Numbered from the stretch's first letter, positions 15,376 to 23,614 are shown. The stretch: DNA of 27,403 bases from JADLEX01 sp964586775 (GCA_964586775.1 CAZPJD010000015.1:1-27403); one strand, 5' to 3'. The notes: generated from the letters alone by a model not told the origin. Numbers and translations are program-made.

Positions 15376-16391
15376 AACCGCTGACGCCCGCGCGATTCGC
15401 ACTCACCCTCGCGCCGTTTTTCGCGGCGCTCGTGGTCGTGCTCGCGGTGTGCCCGCTCATCGGCTCGGTGCCGATCGACGTGCACCGCGCCTTCGATGCG
15501 ACGATCCCGCGCGACCAGAACCCCGACGCGACGCTGCTGTTCATGCTGCGGATCCCGCGGGCGCTGCTGGCCGCGCTGGCGGGGGCGGCGCTCGCCATGG
15601 CGGGCGCGGCGTTTCAGGCGCTTTTGCGCAACCCGCTCGCCGAGCCCTACACGCTGGGCGTCAGCTCGGGCGCGGCGCTGGGCGCGGTGGTGGCGATCAA
15701 GCTCGGCCTCGACGTGTCGTTTTTTGGCATCACGCCCGTTCCGCTTTTCGCGTTCGGCGGCAGCCTCTTCGCGATGCTCGTCATCTACCTGCTGGCGCGC
15801 GGGCGCGAGGGGTTCCCGACGTCCGTGCTGCTGCTCGCGGGGGTGACGCTCTCGTTCGTGTTCTCGGCGCTCATCCTCTTTTTGCACTTCGTCGCCGACT
15901 TCACCGAAAGCGCGCAGATGGTGCGCTGGATGATGGGCGGGCTCGACGTGGTGGGCCTGCGGCCCGTGATTTCGCTCGTGCCCGCGTGGATCATCGGCGC
16001 GCTGGCACTCGCCGCGATGGCGCGCGACCTGAACCTGCTGGCCTTCGGCGCGCGGGCCGCCGCCGCCAAGGGCATCGACGTGCCCCGCACGCAAAAGGCC
16101 GTTTTCGTCGCGGCGTCGCTGCTGACGGGCGCGGTGGTGAGCGCGGCGGGACCGATCGGGTTTGTCGGGCTCATCGTGCCGCACGTGGTGCGTTTCTTCA
16201 CCGGGCACGACCAGCGACGGCTGATCCCGGCGTCGGCGCTGGCGGGGGCGACGTTTCTGGTCGCGTGCGACACGGCGGCGCGCACGCTGCACTCCTCGGC
16301 CGAGATCCCCGTCGGCGTGCTCACCGCGATGCTGGGCGGACCGTTTTTTCTCGTGATGCTGCTGCGCCAGAAGCACCGATTGGGCGCGTGA
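15372..16391 (+). CDS. FecCD/BtuC-type ABC transporter permease
   Basis: A 339-residue inner-membrane permease that pairs with the upstream ATPase. It shows the FecCD family landmarks LRIPRALLAALAGAALAMAG, FQALLRNPLAEPYTLGVSSG, and the ATPase-coupling and C-terminal region GPIGFVGLIVPHVVR followed by EIPVGVLTAMLGGPFF. Eight to ten hydrophobic segments are evident. The start is the ATG at 15372, whose ATGA overlap with the ATPase stop implies translational coupling. The length is normal for the family. The operon ends here: the next gene is convergent and its stop lies 9 bases away. A periplasmic binding protein and outer-membrane receptor would have to be supplied from another locus. Confidence 0.95.
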   Translation: MKPLTPARFALTLAPFFAALVVVLAVCPLIGSVPIDVHRAFDATIPRDQNPDATLLFMLRIPRALLAALAGAALAMAGAAFQALLRNPLAEPYTLGVSSGAALGAVVAIKLGLDVSFFGITPVPLFAFGGSLFAMLVIYLLARGREGFPTSVLLLAGVTLSFVFSALILFLHFVADFTESAQMVRWMMGGLDVVGLRPVISLVPAWIIGALALAAMARDLNLLAFGARAAAAKGIDVPRTQKAVFVAASLLTGAVVSAAGPIGFVGLIVPHVVRFFTGHDQRRLIPASALAGATFLVACDTAARTLHSSAEIPVGVLTAMLGGPFFLVMLLRQKHRLGA

Positions 16392-16400
16392 GGCCCGCGC

Positions 16401-16889
16401 TCATTTTTTCTTCTGGCCGATTCCCTTGAATTCCCACGGCGGCACCGGGGCGCTTTGCGCCCATAGCCCTTCCTTGGCCGCGCGGGCCTCGGATTCCAGC
16501 GTCTTGATCGCGCCGTCGGAGTGCTGCGGGTTCGCCCACGCGAGACCCTTGCGCGCGAGCTCCTGCCCCACGTTTGGGCCTTCGTGGAGCACCAGCTCCA
16601 CCCACGGCAGGCCGTCCTCGGCGGTGGCGATCGGCTTCACCACGAACGTGCGTTTGTAGAGCATGTTCTGCGTGAAGTTGCGCGCCTTCTTGGCGTAGGG
16701 CTGTTTTTTGTGCGGGCAGGCCACGCCCCACACGCGCACGGTGATCTCCTCGCCGCCCTTGTCGATGACGACGGTGTCGCCTTCCTTCGCCGACTTGTAC
16801 GTGGCCTCATAGCTGCCGTCCGCCGCGTGCGCGATCGTCGCGACAAGAAGGCCGAGACACAAAACGATGCCGAGCGCCAATTTGCGCAT
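16401..16889 (-). CDS. Exported SNase-like protein with degenerate active site
   Basis: A 162-residue protein with a signal peptide (MRKLALGIVLCLGLLVATIAHA, cleavage near residue 23) and a staphylococcal-nuclease OB-fold region (about 28-145). The pattern EGDTVVID, VRVWGVACPHKKQPYAKKA and LARKGLAW follows the SNase family. Aligned to staphylococcal nuclease, Arg52 corresponds to R35, but the calcium ligands D40 and T41 are Ala57 and Cys58, E43 is His60, and no Arg stands where R87 is expected. I infer that it is not a normal nuclease. It may bind a ligand or metal, with Cys58 and His60 as possible contacts. GAGGA precedes the ATG at 16889 at a suitable distance. It diverges from folK. Confidence 0.85.
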   Translation of the reverse strand: MRKLALGIVLCLGLLVATIAHAADGSYEATYKSAKEGDTVVIDKGGEEITVRVWGVACPHKKQPYAKKARNFTQNMLYKRTFVVKPIATAEDGLPWVELVLHEGPNVGQELARKGLAWANPQHSDGAIKTLESEARAAKEGLWAQSAPVPPWEFKGIGQKKK

Positions 16890-16932
16890 GGGTGCGTCCT
16901 CGATAAGATGTGGGGAACGATGGTCCGTGACG

Positions 16933-16962
16933 GTTGTAGCCGAAACGGGCGCGGCGCGACAA
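16933..16962 (-). promoter_or_regulatory. Candidate promoter for the SNase-like gene
   Basis: Read on the - strand, TTGTCG (16962-16957) and TACAAC (16938-16933) are 18 bases apart, four of six matches each. They lie in the 91-bp divergent space shared with folK. The match is modest. Confidence 0.35.
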
Positions 16963-16980
16963 GACGGAATCGAACGAGCG

Positions 16981-17478
16981 ATGAGTAAAGCAAACAGCAC
17001 GGGCGTGGCGGTGCTCGCCTACCTCGGCCTCGGGTCGAGCCTGGGCGACCGGGCCGCGCACTTGGCGTTCGCGGTGCGTCGGCTGGGCGAGACGCCGGGC
17101 ATCGCCGTGCGCCGCGTTTCGCAAGCCATCGAAACCGCGCCCGAGGGCGGTGTCGCGGTGCGTCGCTTTCTCAACGCGGCCGTCGAGATCGAGACGACGC
17201 TTCCGCCGCGCGACCTGCTCGCCGCGTGTCTCGCCATCGAGGCCGAAACAGGGCGCGACCGCGCCGAGCGTTGGGCCGACCGCACCCTCGATATCGACAT
17301 CCTGCTATACTGCGATCGCATCATCGACGAGCCCGACCTGCGCGTGCCGCATCCGCGCCTTGGCGCGCGCGCATTCGCGCTGACGCCGCTCGCCGAGCTC
17401 ACGCCCGATCAGATCGTGCCGGGTACTGGTCTTTCGGTGAAGAGCTTGCTGAAACGCGCGACGTCGCGGTGCGAATGA
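16981..17478 (+). CDS. folK: 2-amino-4-hydroxy-6-hydroxymethyldihydropteridine pyrophosphokinase
   Basis: The HPPK enzyme of folate synthesis transfers pyrophosphate from ATP to 6-hydroxymethyl-7,8-dihydropterin in the cytosol. The 165-residue product has the usual length and the family landmarks: YLGLGSSLGDR at the N-terminus, RFLNAAVEIETTLPPRDLL, the signature region RWADRTLDIDILLY with the two metal-binding Asp residues, and VPHPRLGARAFALTPLAEL. The signature normally reads Gly/Ala-Pro-Arg, and here the Pro is Asp, a small deviation. The ATG at 16981 puts the first strand at the normal position. Longer in-frame starts run into the SNase leader. No other folate gene is adjacent. Confidence 0.95.
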   Translation: MSKANSTGVAVLAYLGLGSSLGDRAAHLAFAVRRLGETPGIAVRRVSQAIETAPEGGVAVRRFLNAAVEIETTLPPRDLLAACLAIEAETGRDRAERWADRTLDIDILLYCDRIIDEPDLRVPHPRLGARAFALTPLAELTPDQIVPGTGLSVKSLLKRATSRCE

Positions 17479-17503
17479 CGCGGGGCACGATCGCGTGACA
17501 AAC

Positions 17504-19663
17504 TCAGGGAGCGAATTCGTCCGCGCCGATGTCCATGGCCGCGCCGCGCGGCCGGCGAGTACCGTCGAGATCGACGGGGAATCGATTCCATTCCTCGTTC
17601 CAGATCGGCGCGACAATCGGAAAGAACAACATGGGAACGGGGATGTAGACCCCCGCGTCGATGAGCGGGCTGTCGGGACGCAGCCGCAGGTCGCCGTTGT
17701 CGGCGTCGACGAAGAGGGGATCGACGGACATATCGGCTCTCGTGCCGATTCGTCGGTGCGTGCGATGGCCTGTCGCCAGTGCGGAATTCTCACCCCGCTC
17801 CCGTAAGGTTCCAGAGTACAAGTTGTTGTTTTCCGATGTCATATTTACGTAATCGGCATATATTGTAACGGGATCTCCGGACTGCGAAACAACGATATTA
17901 TTATTGATAACTTCAGCATCGAGACTGCCGTCCCAATAAGGAATAAACAAACCCAAGGATTGGAAATACACCCCGGAAGATCCAGATGCCGGCGAAGCCA
18001 CCAAGATCGAATTGTCAACGATTGACGCGACAACGTATCCAAAGTATATGTCGTTAACGTTAATCCCGTTGGACTCAAGCCCGCTGACGTTACTCTCTAC
18101 CCACACGCTGTTTTGTCGATGGATGCCGAGCATCGGTGACTCGATCCCGACGCAACCACCGGAAAAACCAACAACAATCTCACCTTGGCACTTCACGACA
18201 ACGTTGTTCATAGAGGTGGAAGAACTTTGAATTCCCAAAGCCCCCCTCGCGTCCGCTTCGATATCGATTTGGTTTTCAACTACGGTTCCGAGTCCGTCAT
18301 ATGCGATGATTGGAAATTGACTGTAGTTGTTAATGCCAATCAATTTATCGGCACCGCCGCGAATCTCCACGGAGTTGTCGGCCACACTTGCAGACCAATA
18401 ACCTGGCCATGGAGCCCATGGAAACCAGAAGTCCTCGATTCCGGAAATTTCATAAGAATTCGCAGAAACGTGAATATCATTTGAAATCACAATGGCATTC
18501 GACGTGTTTGTGATCGCCGAAATAGCTGCAGCGGGAGTGTTGTGGCCAATGATTTTATTTTCGATGATGGATGAAGGCATATAAGTGCTATAGGATCTAA
18601 AATGGAGAATTCCAGTCGCATGTTCGCCACTTCCCAGTTCGACTTTATTGGAAACGATCACCGCGTCTGATTCGTTCGCTTCGATACCCACAACTTCGTC
18701 CCCAGTTCCCGAATGGACATAATTTGCTCCAACGTAGACGGCCTCCGACGCTTCGATCGCGATGCCGCGTGCCAAGTCGGTTCCATCCGGAACCTGAACC
18801 TCAAACCCGTTCACCGCCATTTGCCCAACCGCGCCATTCACGAGAATTGTCGTATCCGCCGCAACGGGCTCCACGCGCGTTACGGGCGCGTGGTTCGACA
18901 GGTCGCGAATCCACGTCCCCGCCTCGTGGCCGCCAAAAAGCGAAACGGTCGTGACGACGTCCTCATTGTAGATTCCTGTCGCGACCACCACGCCGTCCGC
19001 TGCGCCGAGCGTCGCCGCCGCCACGCCCGCGTTGATCGTCTTCATGGGGAGCAGCGCCGTGCCGGGATTCGCGTCGTCGCCGCCCGCGTCGTCCACATAA
19101 ATCACGTTGAGCGAACCCGTCGCCACATCACCGTTCGCGCAGTCGTTGTCGATGCCGTCGTCGGGAAAATCGAACATGCCGGGGTTCACCGCCGGGTCGG
19201 CGTCGTCGCAGTCGGTCGGCGTCATCGACCACCCGTTCGGCAACGGCATCCCCGCGCACATGTAAGTCTGCGTGCCGGGGTAGGTGTCGTAGTCCGCGTC
19301 GCGATAAGGGTGGATCATCTCCCACTTGGTCGCGTCGTAATCCCAGCAGTCGTCGCCCGCCGGGCAGTTCTCGCCGTAACCATCGCCATCGATATCGACG
19401 CACCCGCCCGTATCGTCGTCCGCTGCGTCGTCATCGACCGTGTCATCATCGGTCGCATCGTCGTCGGAAACGTCGTCATCGCTCGCATCGTCATCGGCCG
19501 CTGTCGCGTCATCGTCCGCTGCCGCGCTGGACGACGCATCGCCGTCATCAGCCTGCCCTGAGCCTGTCGAAGGGTCACCGCAGCCCACGGGATTCATCCC
19601 CGCGAGGGCGCAGACCAGCACCATCAACACGTATGCACGATGAACCCAGTCGCGATGCGTCAT
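17504..19663 (-). CDS. Asp-tethered beta-helix lipoprotein with MopE-type motif
   Basis: A 719-residue exported protein. The signal peptide ends near Cys28 (MNPVGC, a weak lipobox). Residues 30-38 come from a REP-like repeat, and 39-85 form an Asp-rich tether. A MopE-type motif follows (VDIDGDGYGENCPAGDDC, then TDCDDADPAVNPG and DGIDNDC, about 88-180), split by an unusual insertion. The segment VIYVDDAGGDDANPGT starts a right-handed parallel beta-helix (about 190-640) with many short N-rich turns. The end has the typical DPLFVDADNGDLRLRPDSPLID and MDIGADEF features of surface beta-helix proteins. Such proteins often bind or cut polysaccharides, but no catalytic residues are evident. The helix-coding part is AT-richer than its neighbours. 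Confidence 0.88.
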   Translation of the reverse strand: MTHRDWVHRAYVLMVLVCALAGMNPVGCGDPSTGSGQADDGDASSSAAADDDATAADDDASDDDVSDDDATDDDTVDDDAADDDTGGCVDIDGDGYGENCPAGDDCWDYDATKWEMIHPYRDADYDTYPGTQTYMCAGMPLPNGWSMTPTDCDDADPAVNPGMFDFPDDGIDNDCANGDVATGSLNVIYVDDAGGDDANPGTALLPMKTINAGVAAATLGAADGVVVATGIYNEDVVTTVSLFGGHEAGTWIRDLSNHAPVTRVEPVAADTTILVNGAVGQMAVNGFEVQVPDGTDLARGIAIEASEAVYVGANYVHSGTGDEVVGIEANESDAVIVSNKVELGSGEHATGILHFRSYSTYMPSSIIENKIIGHNTPAAAISAITNTSNAIVISNDIHVSANSYEISGIEDFWFPWAPWPGYWSASVADNSVEIRGGADKLIGINNYSQFPIIAYDGLGTVVENQIDIEADARGALGIQSSSTSMNNVVVKCQGEIVVGFSGGCVGIESPMLGIHRQNSVWVESNVSGLESNGINVNDIYFGYVVASIVDNSILVASPASGSSGVYFQSLGLFIPYWDGSLDAEVINNNIVVSQSGDPVTIYADYVNMTSENNNLYSGTLRERGENSALATGHRTHRRIGTRADMSVDPLFVDADNGDLRLRPDSPLIDAGVYIPVPMLFFPIVAPIWNEEWNRFPVDLDGTRRPRGAAMDIGADEFAP
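17800..18700. other. Locally AT-rich segment inside the beta-helix gene
   Basis: By eye, this stretch has far more A/T runs (for example CATATTTACGTAATCGGCAT) than the strongly GC-rich flanks, although it stays in frame within the lipoprotein gene. The composition change starts and ends within the beta-helix domain, not at gene borders. It may reflect recombined foreign repeats or relaxed codon use. Confidence 0.6.
19409..19549 (-). repeat. Asp-coding tether repeat
   Basis: Degenerate GAC/GAT runs with Ala, Ser, Thr and Val codons encode residues 39-85 of the beta-helix lipoprotein, the same design as the other three lipoproteins in the window. Confidence 0.85.
19552..19574 (-). repeat. REP-like palindromic element inside a coding region
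   Basis: On the - strand this reads CCCTTCGACAGGCTCAGGGC followed by AGG. It is a short repeat I know to be scattered in many unrelated bacterial genomes, often intergenic and often giving the peptide LRQAQG in another frame. Here it is in frame and encodes PSTGSGQ of the lipoprotein, at the junction between the lipidated Cys and the Asp tether. The outer arms are partly self-complementary (CCCT...AGGG). Confidence 0.8.
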
Positions 19664-19705
19664 GACATACCCCGATCCGCGTTGGGGGAAGTCGAAATAT
19701 GTTTG

Positions 19706-19733
19706 ATTCTAACTCAGCCGAGCGAGGGGACAA
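19706..19733 (-). promoter_or_regulatory. Candidate promoter for the beta-helix lipoprotein gene
   Basis: Read on the - strand, the -35 TTGTCC (19733-19728) and -10 TAGAAT (19711-19706) are 16 bases apart, with four and five matches to consensus. They predict transcription from about 19699, some 36 bases before the ATG at 19663. They lie between the trmFO stop and the lipoprotein start. Confidence 0.5.
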
Positions 19734-19750
19734 AGAAATATTTTTGCGAG

Positions 19751-21076
19751 CTATAAAAACGTGGAAAGCGCCTTTGCCCACGCGTCGAAATCCCGCTCGG
19801 CGCGCGCAATCTTGGCGGCGCGGCGCTCGGCCTTGCCCACGCGTTTTCCGGTTTCCTCGACGCCGGGCAGGATGCCGAGGTTCGCGTTCATCGGCAGGTA
19901 GGGCCGCGCGGGCGACGCGGTGACGTGCCGGTGCAGCGCACCCATCAGCGTGGTCGCGGGCGGCGGATCGATCGCGATCCCGCGCGCCTCGGCGATGGCG
20001 AAGAGCGCCGCGAGCATCCCGCAGGCCGCGCTCTCGGTGTAGCCCTCGACCCCCGTGATCTGCCCCGCGAGACGCACGTTCGGCCGCGCCGCGAGGGCGA
20101 GCGTCGGCGTCAACACGCGCGGACCGTCGACGTACGTGTTGCGGTGCATGACGCCGAGACGCAGGAACTCGGCGTTTGCGAGACCGGGGATCATTCGCAG
20201 CACGCGCTGCTGGTCGCCCCATTTCATGCGCGTCTGGAAACCAACGAGGTTGTACGCCTCGCCGTGCGCATCCTCCCGGCGCAGCTGCACAACCGCGAAG
20301 GGCCGCCGACCGGTGCGCGGATCGACGAGGCCGACGGGGCGCATGGGGCCGAATGCGAGCGTCATGGGCCCGCGCGAGGCGATCGATTCGATGGGCATGC
20401 ACGCCTCGAAAACGCGGTCGTCCTCGAAGTCGTGGGGCGCCACCTTTTCCGCCGCGACGAGGGCCGCGAAGAACGCCTCGTATTCCTCGCGCGACATGGG
20501 GCAGTTGAGGTAGTCGGGATCGCCCTTGTCGTAACGGCCCGCGGCGAAGACCACGTCGCGGTCGACGGTGTCGGCGGCGACGATGGGCGAGGTCGCGTCG
20601 AAGAAAAACAGGCCGTCGCTGCCCGTCGCTGCGCGGATCGCGTCGGCGAGACCATCCGTGGTGAGCGGTCCCGTTGCGACGATCGCGGGCTCGTCGGGCA
20701 GCTCGCGAACGTCGGCGCATTCCATGCGCACGCCAACGGATTCGAGGCGGCTTGCGACCTCGCGGCTCATGGTCTCGCGATGCACGGCAAGGCTGCCGCC
20801 GGCGGGCACGCGCGCGGCGTCGGCCGCGGGAAGAATGATCGAGCCGAGCCGCCGCATCTCGGCCTTGAGCTGCCCCGGCGCGGTTTCGAGACGATCGGAG
20901 CCGAGCGAGTTGGAGCAGACGAGTTCGGCGGGGCCGTCGAGTTTTTGCGCGGGAGTCTTCGCGGCGGGTTTGATATCCACCAGACGCACCCGCAACCCCT
21001 CGCGCGCCGCGAGATGCGCCGCTTCGCACCCCGCGAGGCCCGCGCCGACCACGAGCAGGTCGTGGCCGGGCGTCAT
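19751..21076 (-). CDS. trmFO: Folate/FAD-dependent tRNA (m5U54) methyltransferase TrmFO
   Basis: TrmFO makes 5-methyluridine at position 54 of tRNA using methylenetetrahydrofolate and FADH2. The 441-residue product has the normal length. It shows the FAD-binding VVGAGLAGCEAAHLA, then ELVCSNSLGSDRLETAPGQLK with Cys54 (one of the two conserved Cys), FEACMPIESIASRG with the second, GPMRPVGLVDPRTGRRP, and the C-terminal GVEGYTESAACG plus the PYLPMNANLGILP segment. The ATG at 21076 overlaps the topA stop (ATGA), so translation is coupled. The dprA-topA-trmFO order is the same as the well-known smf-topA-gid cluster of Firmicutes and is also seen in some other phyla. It is probably the last gene of the operon. 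Confidence 0.96.
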   Translation of the reverse strand: MTPGHDLLVVGAGLAGCEAAHLAAREGLRVRLVDIKPAAKTPAQKLDGPAELVCSNSLGSDRLETAPGQLKAEMRRLGSIILPAADAARVPAGGSLAVHRETMSREVASRLESVGVRMECADVRELPDEPAIVATGPLTTDGLADAIRAATGSDGLFFFDATSPIVAADTVDRDVVFAAGRYDKGDPDYLNCPMSREEYEAFFAALVAAEKVAPHDFEDDRVFEACMPIESIASRGPMTLAFGPMRPVGLVDPRTGRRPFAVVQLRREDAHGEAYNLVGFQTRMKWGDQQRVLRMIPGLANAEFLRLGVMHRNTYVDGPRVLTPTLALAARPNVRLAGQITGVEGYTESAACGMLAALFAIAEARGIAIDPPPATTLMGALHRHVTASPARPYLPMNANLGILPGVEETGKRVGKAERRAAKIARAERDFDAWAKALSTFL

Positions 21077-23559
21077 GACGCGATCTGCGCGGCCCCGGAT
21101 TCGGCGGAAACGAGCACGTGGCCGCACTTCGGGCAACGCGTCTCGTGCGGCGAGCCCTCGGGCGCGCCGGTGGGGATGCGTTCGGCGACCCAGGCGTGGG
21201 CGCACTTGGGGCACGGCGTGGGCACCGGTCGGTCGCCGGTCAGGTAGTCGCACACGTTGCATGCCCAGAACGGCGATTTTTTCACGCCTCGCTTGCGGGG
21301 CAGACGCTCGACCAGTGTGCCCTTGCAGTCCGGGGTCATGCACGAGAGCCCGGTGTCGTAGGGCGCGGTGCCCTTGCACTTGGGGTATTTCGAGCACGAC
21401 CAAAAATGCGAGCCGTAGCGCGAGACGCGCAGCACCATCTTCGACTGGCACTCACCGCACTCGGGGGCGTGCGCGTCGGTCACCTCGTAGCGCGGTTTGG
21501 CCTTGGGCGCTTTGAGGCTGACGATGTTCTTGCAGTCGGGGTATCCCGAGCACGCGAGATAGGGACCCCAACGACCCTCGCGCTTGATCATCGGGCTGCC
21601 GCACTTTTCGCAGGCGACCTCGGTCGTCTCGTCCTCGACGACGACGATCTTGCCGTTTTCATCCTTCTTGAAGTTCTTCGAGCTCTTGCACTCGGGGTAG
21701 TTCGAGCACGCCAGATACGCGCCGCCGCGCCCGAACTTGATACCCATCGGGTGGCCGCATTTTTCGCACGCGATATCCGTCGCCTGGCCCTTGAGCTTGA
21801 AGTCCTTGAGGTGCTCCTGCGCGTTGTGCAGGTTTTTCTCGAAGGGGTTGTAGAACTCATGGAGCAGGGCGGTGTAGGCCATGCGCCCTTCCTCGACCTC
21901 GTCGAGGTGCTCTTCCATCGACGCGGTGAAGCCCACGTCGAGCACGTTCGGGAACGCGTCGATGAGCAGCCGCGTGACCACTTCGCCGAGCGGCGTCGGG
22001 TGCAGCACGCCGCTGATTTTTTCGGCGTAGCCCTTGTCCTGGATCGTCGTCATGATCGACGCGTAGGTGGACGGACGCCCGATGCCCAGCTCCTCGAGCT
22101 CGCGGATCAACGCGGCCTCGGAAAAGCGCGGCGGGGGCTGCGTGAAGCGCTGCTCGGTGCGGACCTCGCGACCCTCGAGCGCGTCGCCCACCGCCAGCGG
22201 CGGCAGCGCGACTTTGGGGGCCGCGCCGTCGGTGGCCCGGCGGTGGTTTTGGTCGTCTTCCTCGTCGCCGCGCCGGTCGGCCTCGACGTCGCCGCCGTCG
22301 CGCCACGCGCGCATGTAGCCCGCAAAGGTCTCCTCGGTGGTCGTGACCGAAAGAACATACGGGCCGTTTTCGACCTCGACGGTCTTTTGCGACAGCTCCG
22401 CGGGCGCCATCTGGCTTGCGATGAAGCGTCGCCAAATCAGGCGGTAGAGCCGGAACTGCTCGGGTTTGAGGTGGCCTTCGACCTTCTCGGGCGGCAGGTC
22501 GATGCGCGTGGGACGGATCGCCTCGTGCGCCTCCTGCGCGCCCTTGCCGCTCTTATAGAAGTTCGGCTTCTCGGGCAGATAGCGCTCGCCCCACGTCTCG
22601 CGGATGTACGCGGCGGCGGCGGCCTGCGCCTCGGGGGCGATGCGCACGGCGTCGGTACGCATGTAGGTGATGAGACCCTCGGGGCCGTCGCCGGTGACGT
22701 CCACGCCCTCGTAGAGCTGCTGGGCCACGGCCATCGTCTGCTTGGGCGACATGCGAAGCTGCCCGCTCGCCGCCTGTTGAAGCGTGCTGGTGATGAAGGG
22801 CGGGCTGGGCTTTCGCTGCGCCGTCTTGTTCTGGATGTCGAGAACGCGAAATTTGCCCGCGACGAGCGCCGCGCGCACGGCCTCGGCGTCATTGGCGTTG
22901 CCGATCTCGGCCTTTTTGTCGCCGATGCGCACGAGCTTGACGGGAAACGGCGCGGTGTCGCCCTTTTGCACGTCGGCGTCGATCACCCAGTATTCGCGGG
23001 GCGTGAACGCGCGGATCTTTTCCTCGCGTTCGAGCACCACGCGCACGGCGACGCTCTGCACGCGCCCGGCGGACAGTCCGTATTTCACCTTCTTCCACAG
23101 GAAGGGCGAGAGGTTGTAGCCCACGAGGCGGTCGAGGATACGCCGGGCCTGCTGGCTGTTGAACTTGTTTTCGTCGAGTTGCATCGGGTGCTGGAGCGCC
23201 TCCAGCACCGCGCGCTTGGTGATCTCGTTGAACATGACGCGCTGGACGGTCTTGTTCTTGGCGCCGATGGCCTGCGAGACATGCCAGGCGATGGCCTCTC
23301 CCTCACGGTCGGGGTCGGGGGCGAGCAGGATGATGTCGGCCTTCTTGGCGGCGTCCCGGAGTTCCTTGAGCACCTTTTCCTTGCCGGGGATGGTGACATA
23401 CTTGACCGCGAAGTCCTTCGCGACGTCGACGCCCAGGTCGGAGGTCGGCAGGTCGCGGACGTGGCCCACGCTCGCCTTCACCTCGTAGCCCTTGCCCAGG
23501 TACTTCTTCAGCGTCTTCGCCTTGGCCGGCGACTCGACGATGAGCAGGGTCTGGCTCAT
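21073..23559 (-). CDS. topA: DNA topoisomerase I
   Basis: A type IA topoisomerase that relaxes negatively supercoiled DNA. The 828-residue product starts with the TOPRIM domain (LLIVESPAKAKTLKKYLG, then APDPDREGEAIAWHV). The active-site Tyr299 is in GLITYMRTDAVRI. GIGRPSTYASIM lies in the core domain. The C-terminal region carries five Cys4-type zinc-binding motifs: three of the classical topA zinc-finger type (CEKCGHPM, CEKCGSPM, CGECQSKM, each ending in a CxxYPxC-like half) and two more divergent ones near the end. The start gives the family-normal MSQTLLIVESPAKAK. It lies 55 bases after the dprA stop and overlaps trmFO by four bases, consistent with a single operon. Confidence 0.98.
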   Translation of the reverse strand: MSQTLLIVESPAKAKTLKKYLGKGYEVKASVGHVRDLPTSDLGVDVAKDFAVKYVTIPGKEKVLKELRDAAKKADIILLAPDPDREGEAIAWHVSQAIGAKNKTVQRVMFNEITKRAVLEALQHPMQLDENKFNSQQARRILDRLVGYNLSPFLWKKVKYGLSAGRVQSVAVRVVLEREEKIRAFTPREYWVIDADVQKGDTAPFPVKLVRIGDKKAEIGNANDAEAVRAALVAGKFRVLDIQNKTAQRKPSPPFITSTLQQAASGQLRMSPKQTMAVAQQLYEGVDVTGDGPEGLITYMRTDAVRIAPEAQAAAAAYIRETWGERYLPEKPNFYKSGKGAQEAHEAIRPTRIDLPPEKVEGHLKPEQFRLYRLIWRRFIASQMAPAELSQKTVEVENGPYVLSVTTTEETFAGYMRAWRDGGDVEADRRGDEEDDQNHRRATDGAAPKVALPPLAVGDALEGREVRTEQRFTQPPPRFSEAALIRELEELGIGRPSTYASIMTTIQDKGYAEKISGVLHPTPLGEVVTRLLIDAFPNVLDVGFTASMEEHLDEVEEGRMAYTALLHEFYNPFEKNLHNAQEHLKDFKLKGQATDIACEKCGHPMGIKFGRGGAYLACSNYPECKSSKNFKKDENGKIVVVEDETTEVACEKCGSPMIKREGRWGPYLACSGYPDCKNIVSLKAPKAKPRYEVTDAHAPECGECQSKMVLRVSRYGSHFWSCSKYPKCKGTAPYDTGLSCMTPDCKGTLVERLPRKRGVKKSPFWACNVCDYLTGDRPVPTPCPKCAHAWVAERIPTGAPEGSPHETRCPKCGHVLVSAESGAAQIAS

Positions 23560-23614
23560 GCGCTCTCCGTTTTTCCGAAAGCCCGCGGGCTCCCGACGAG
23601 GGTCGATTCCGAAC

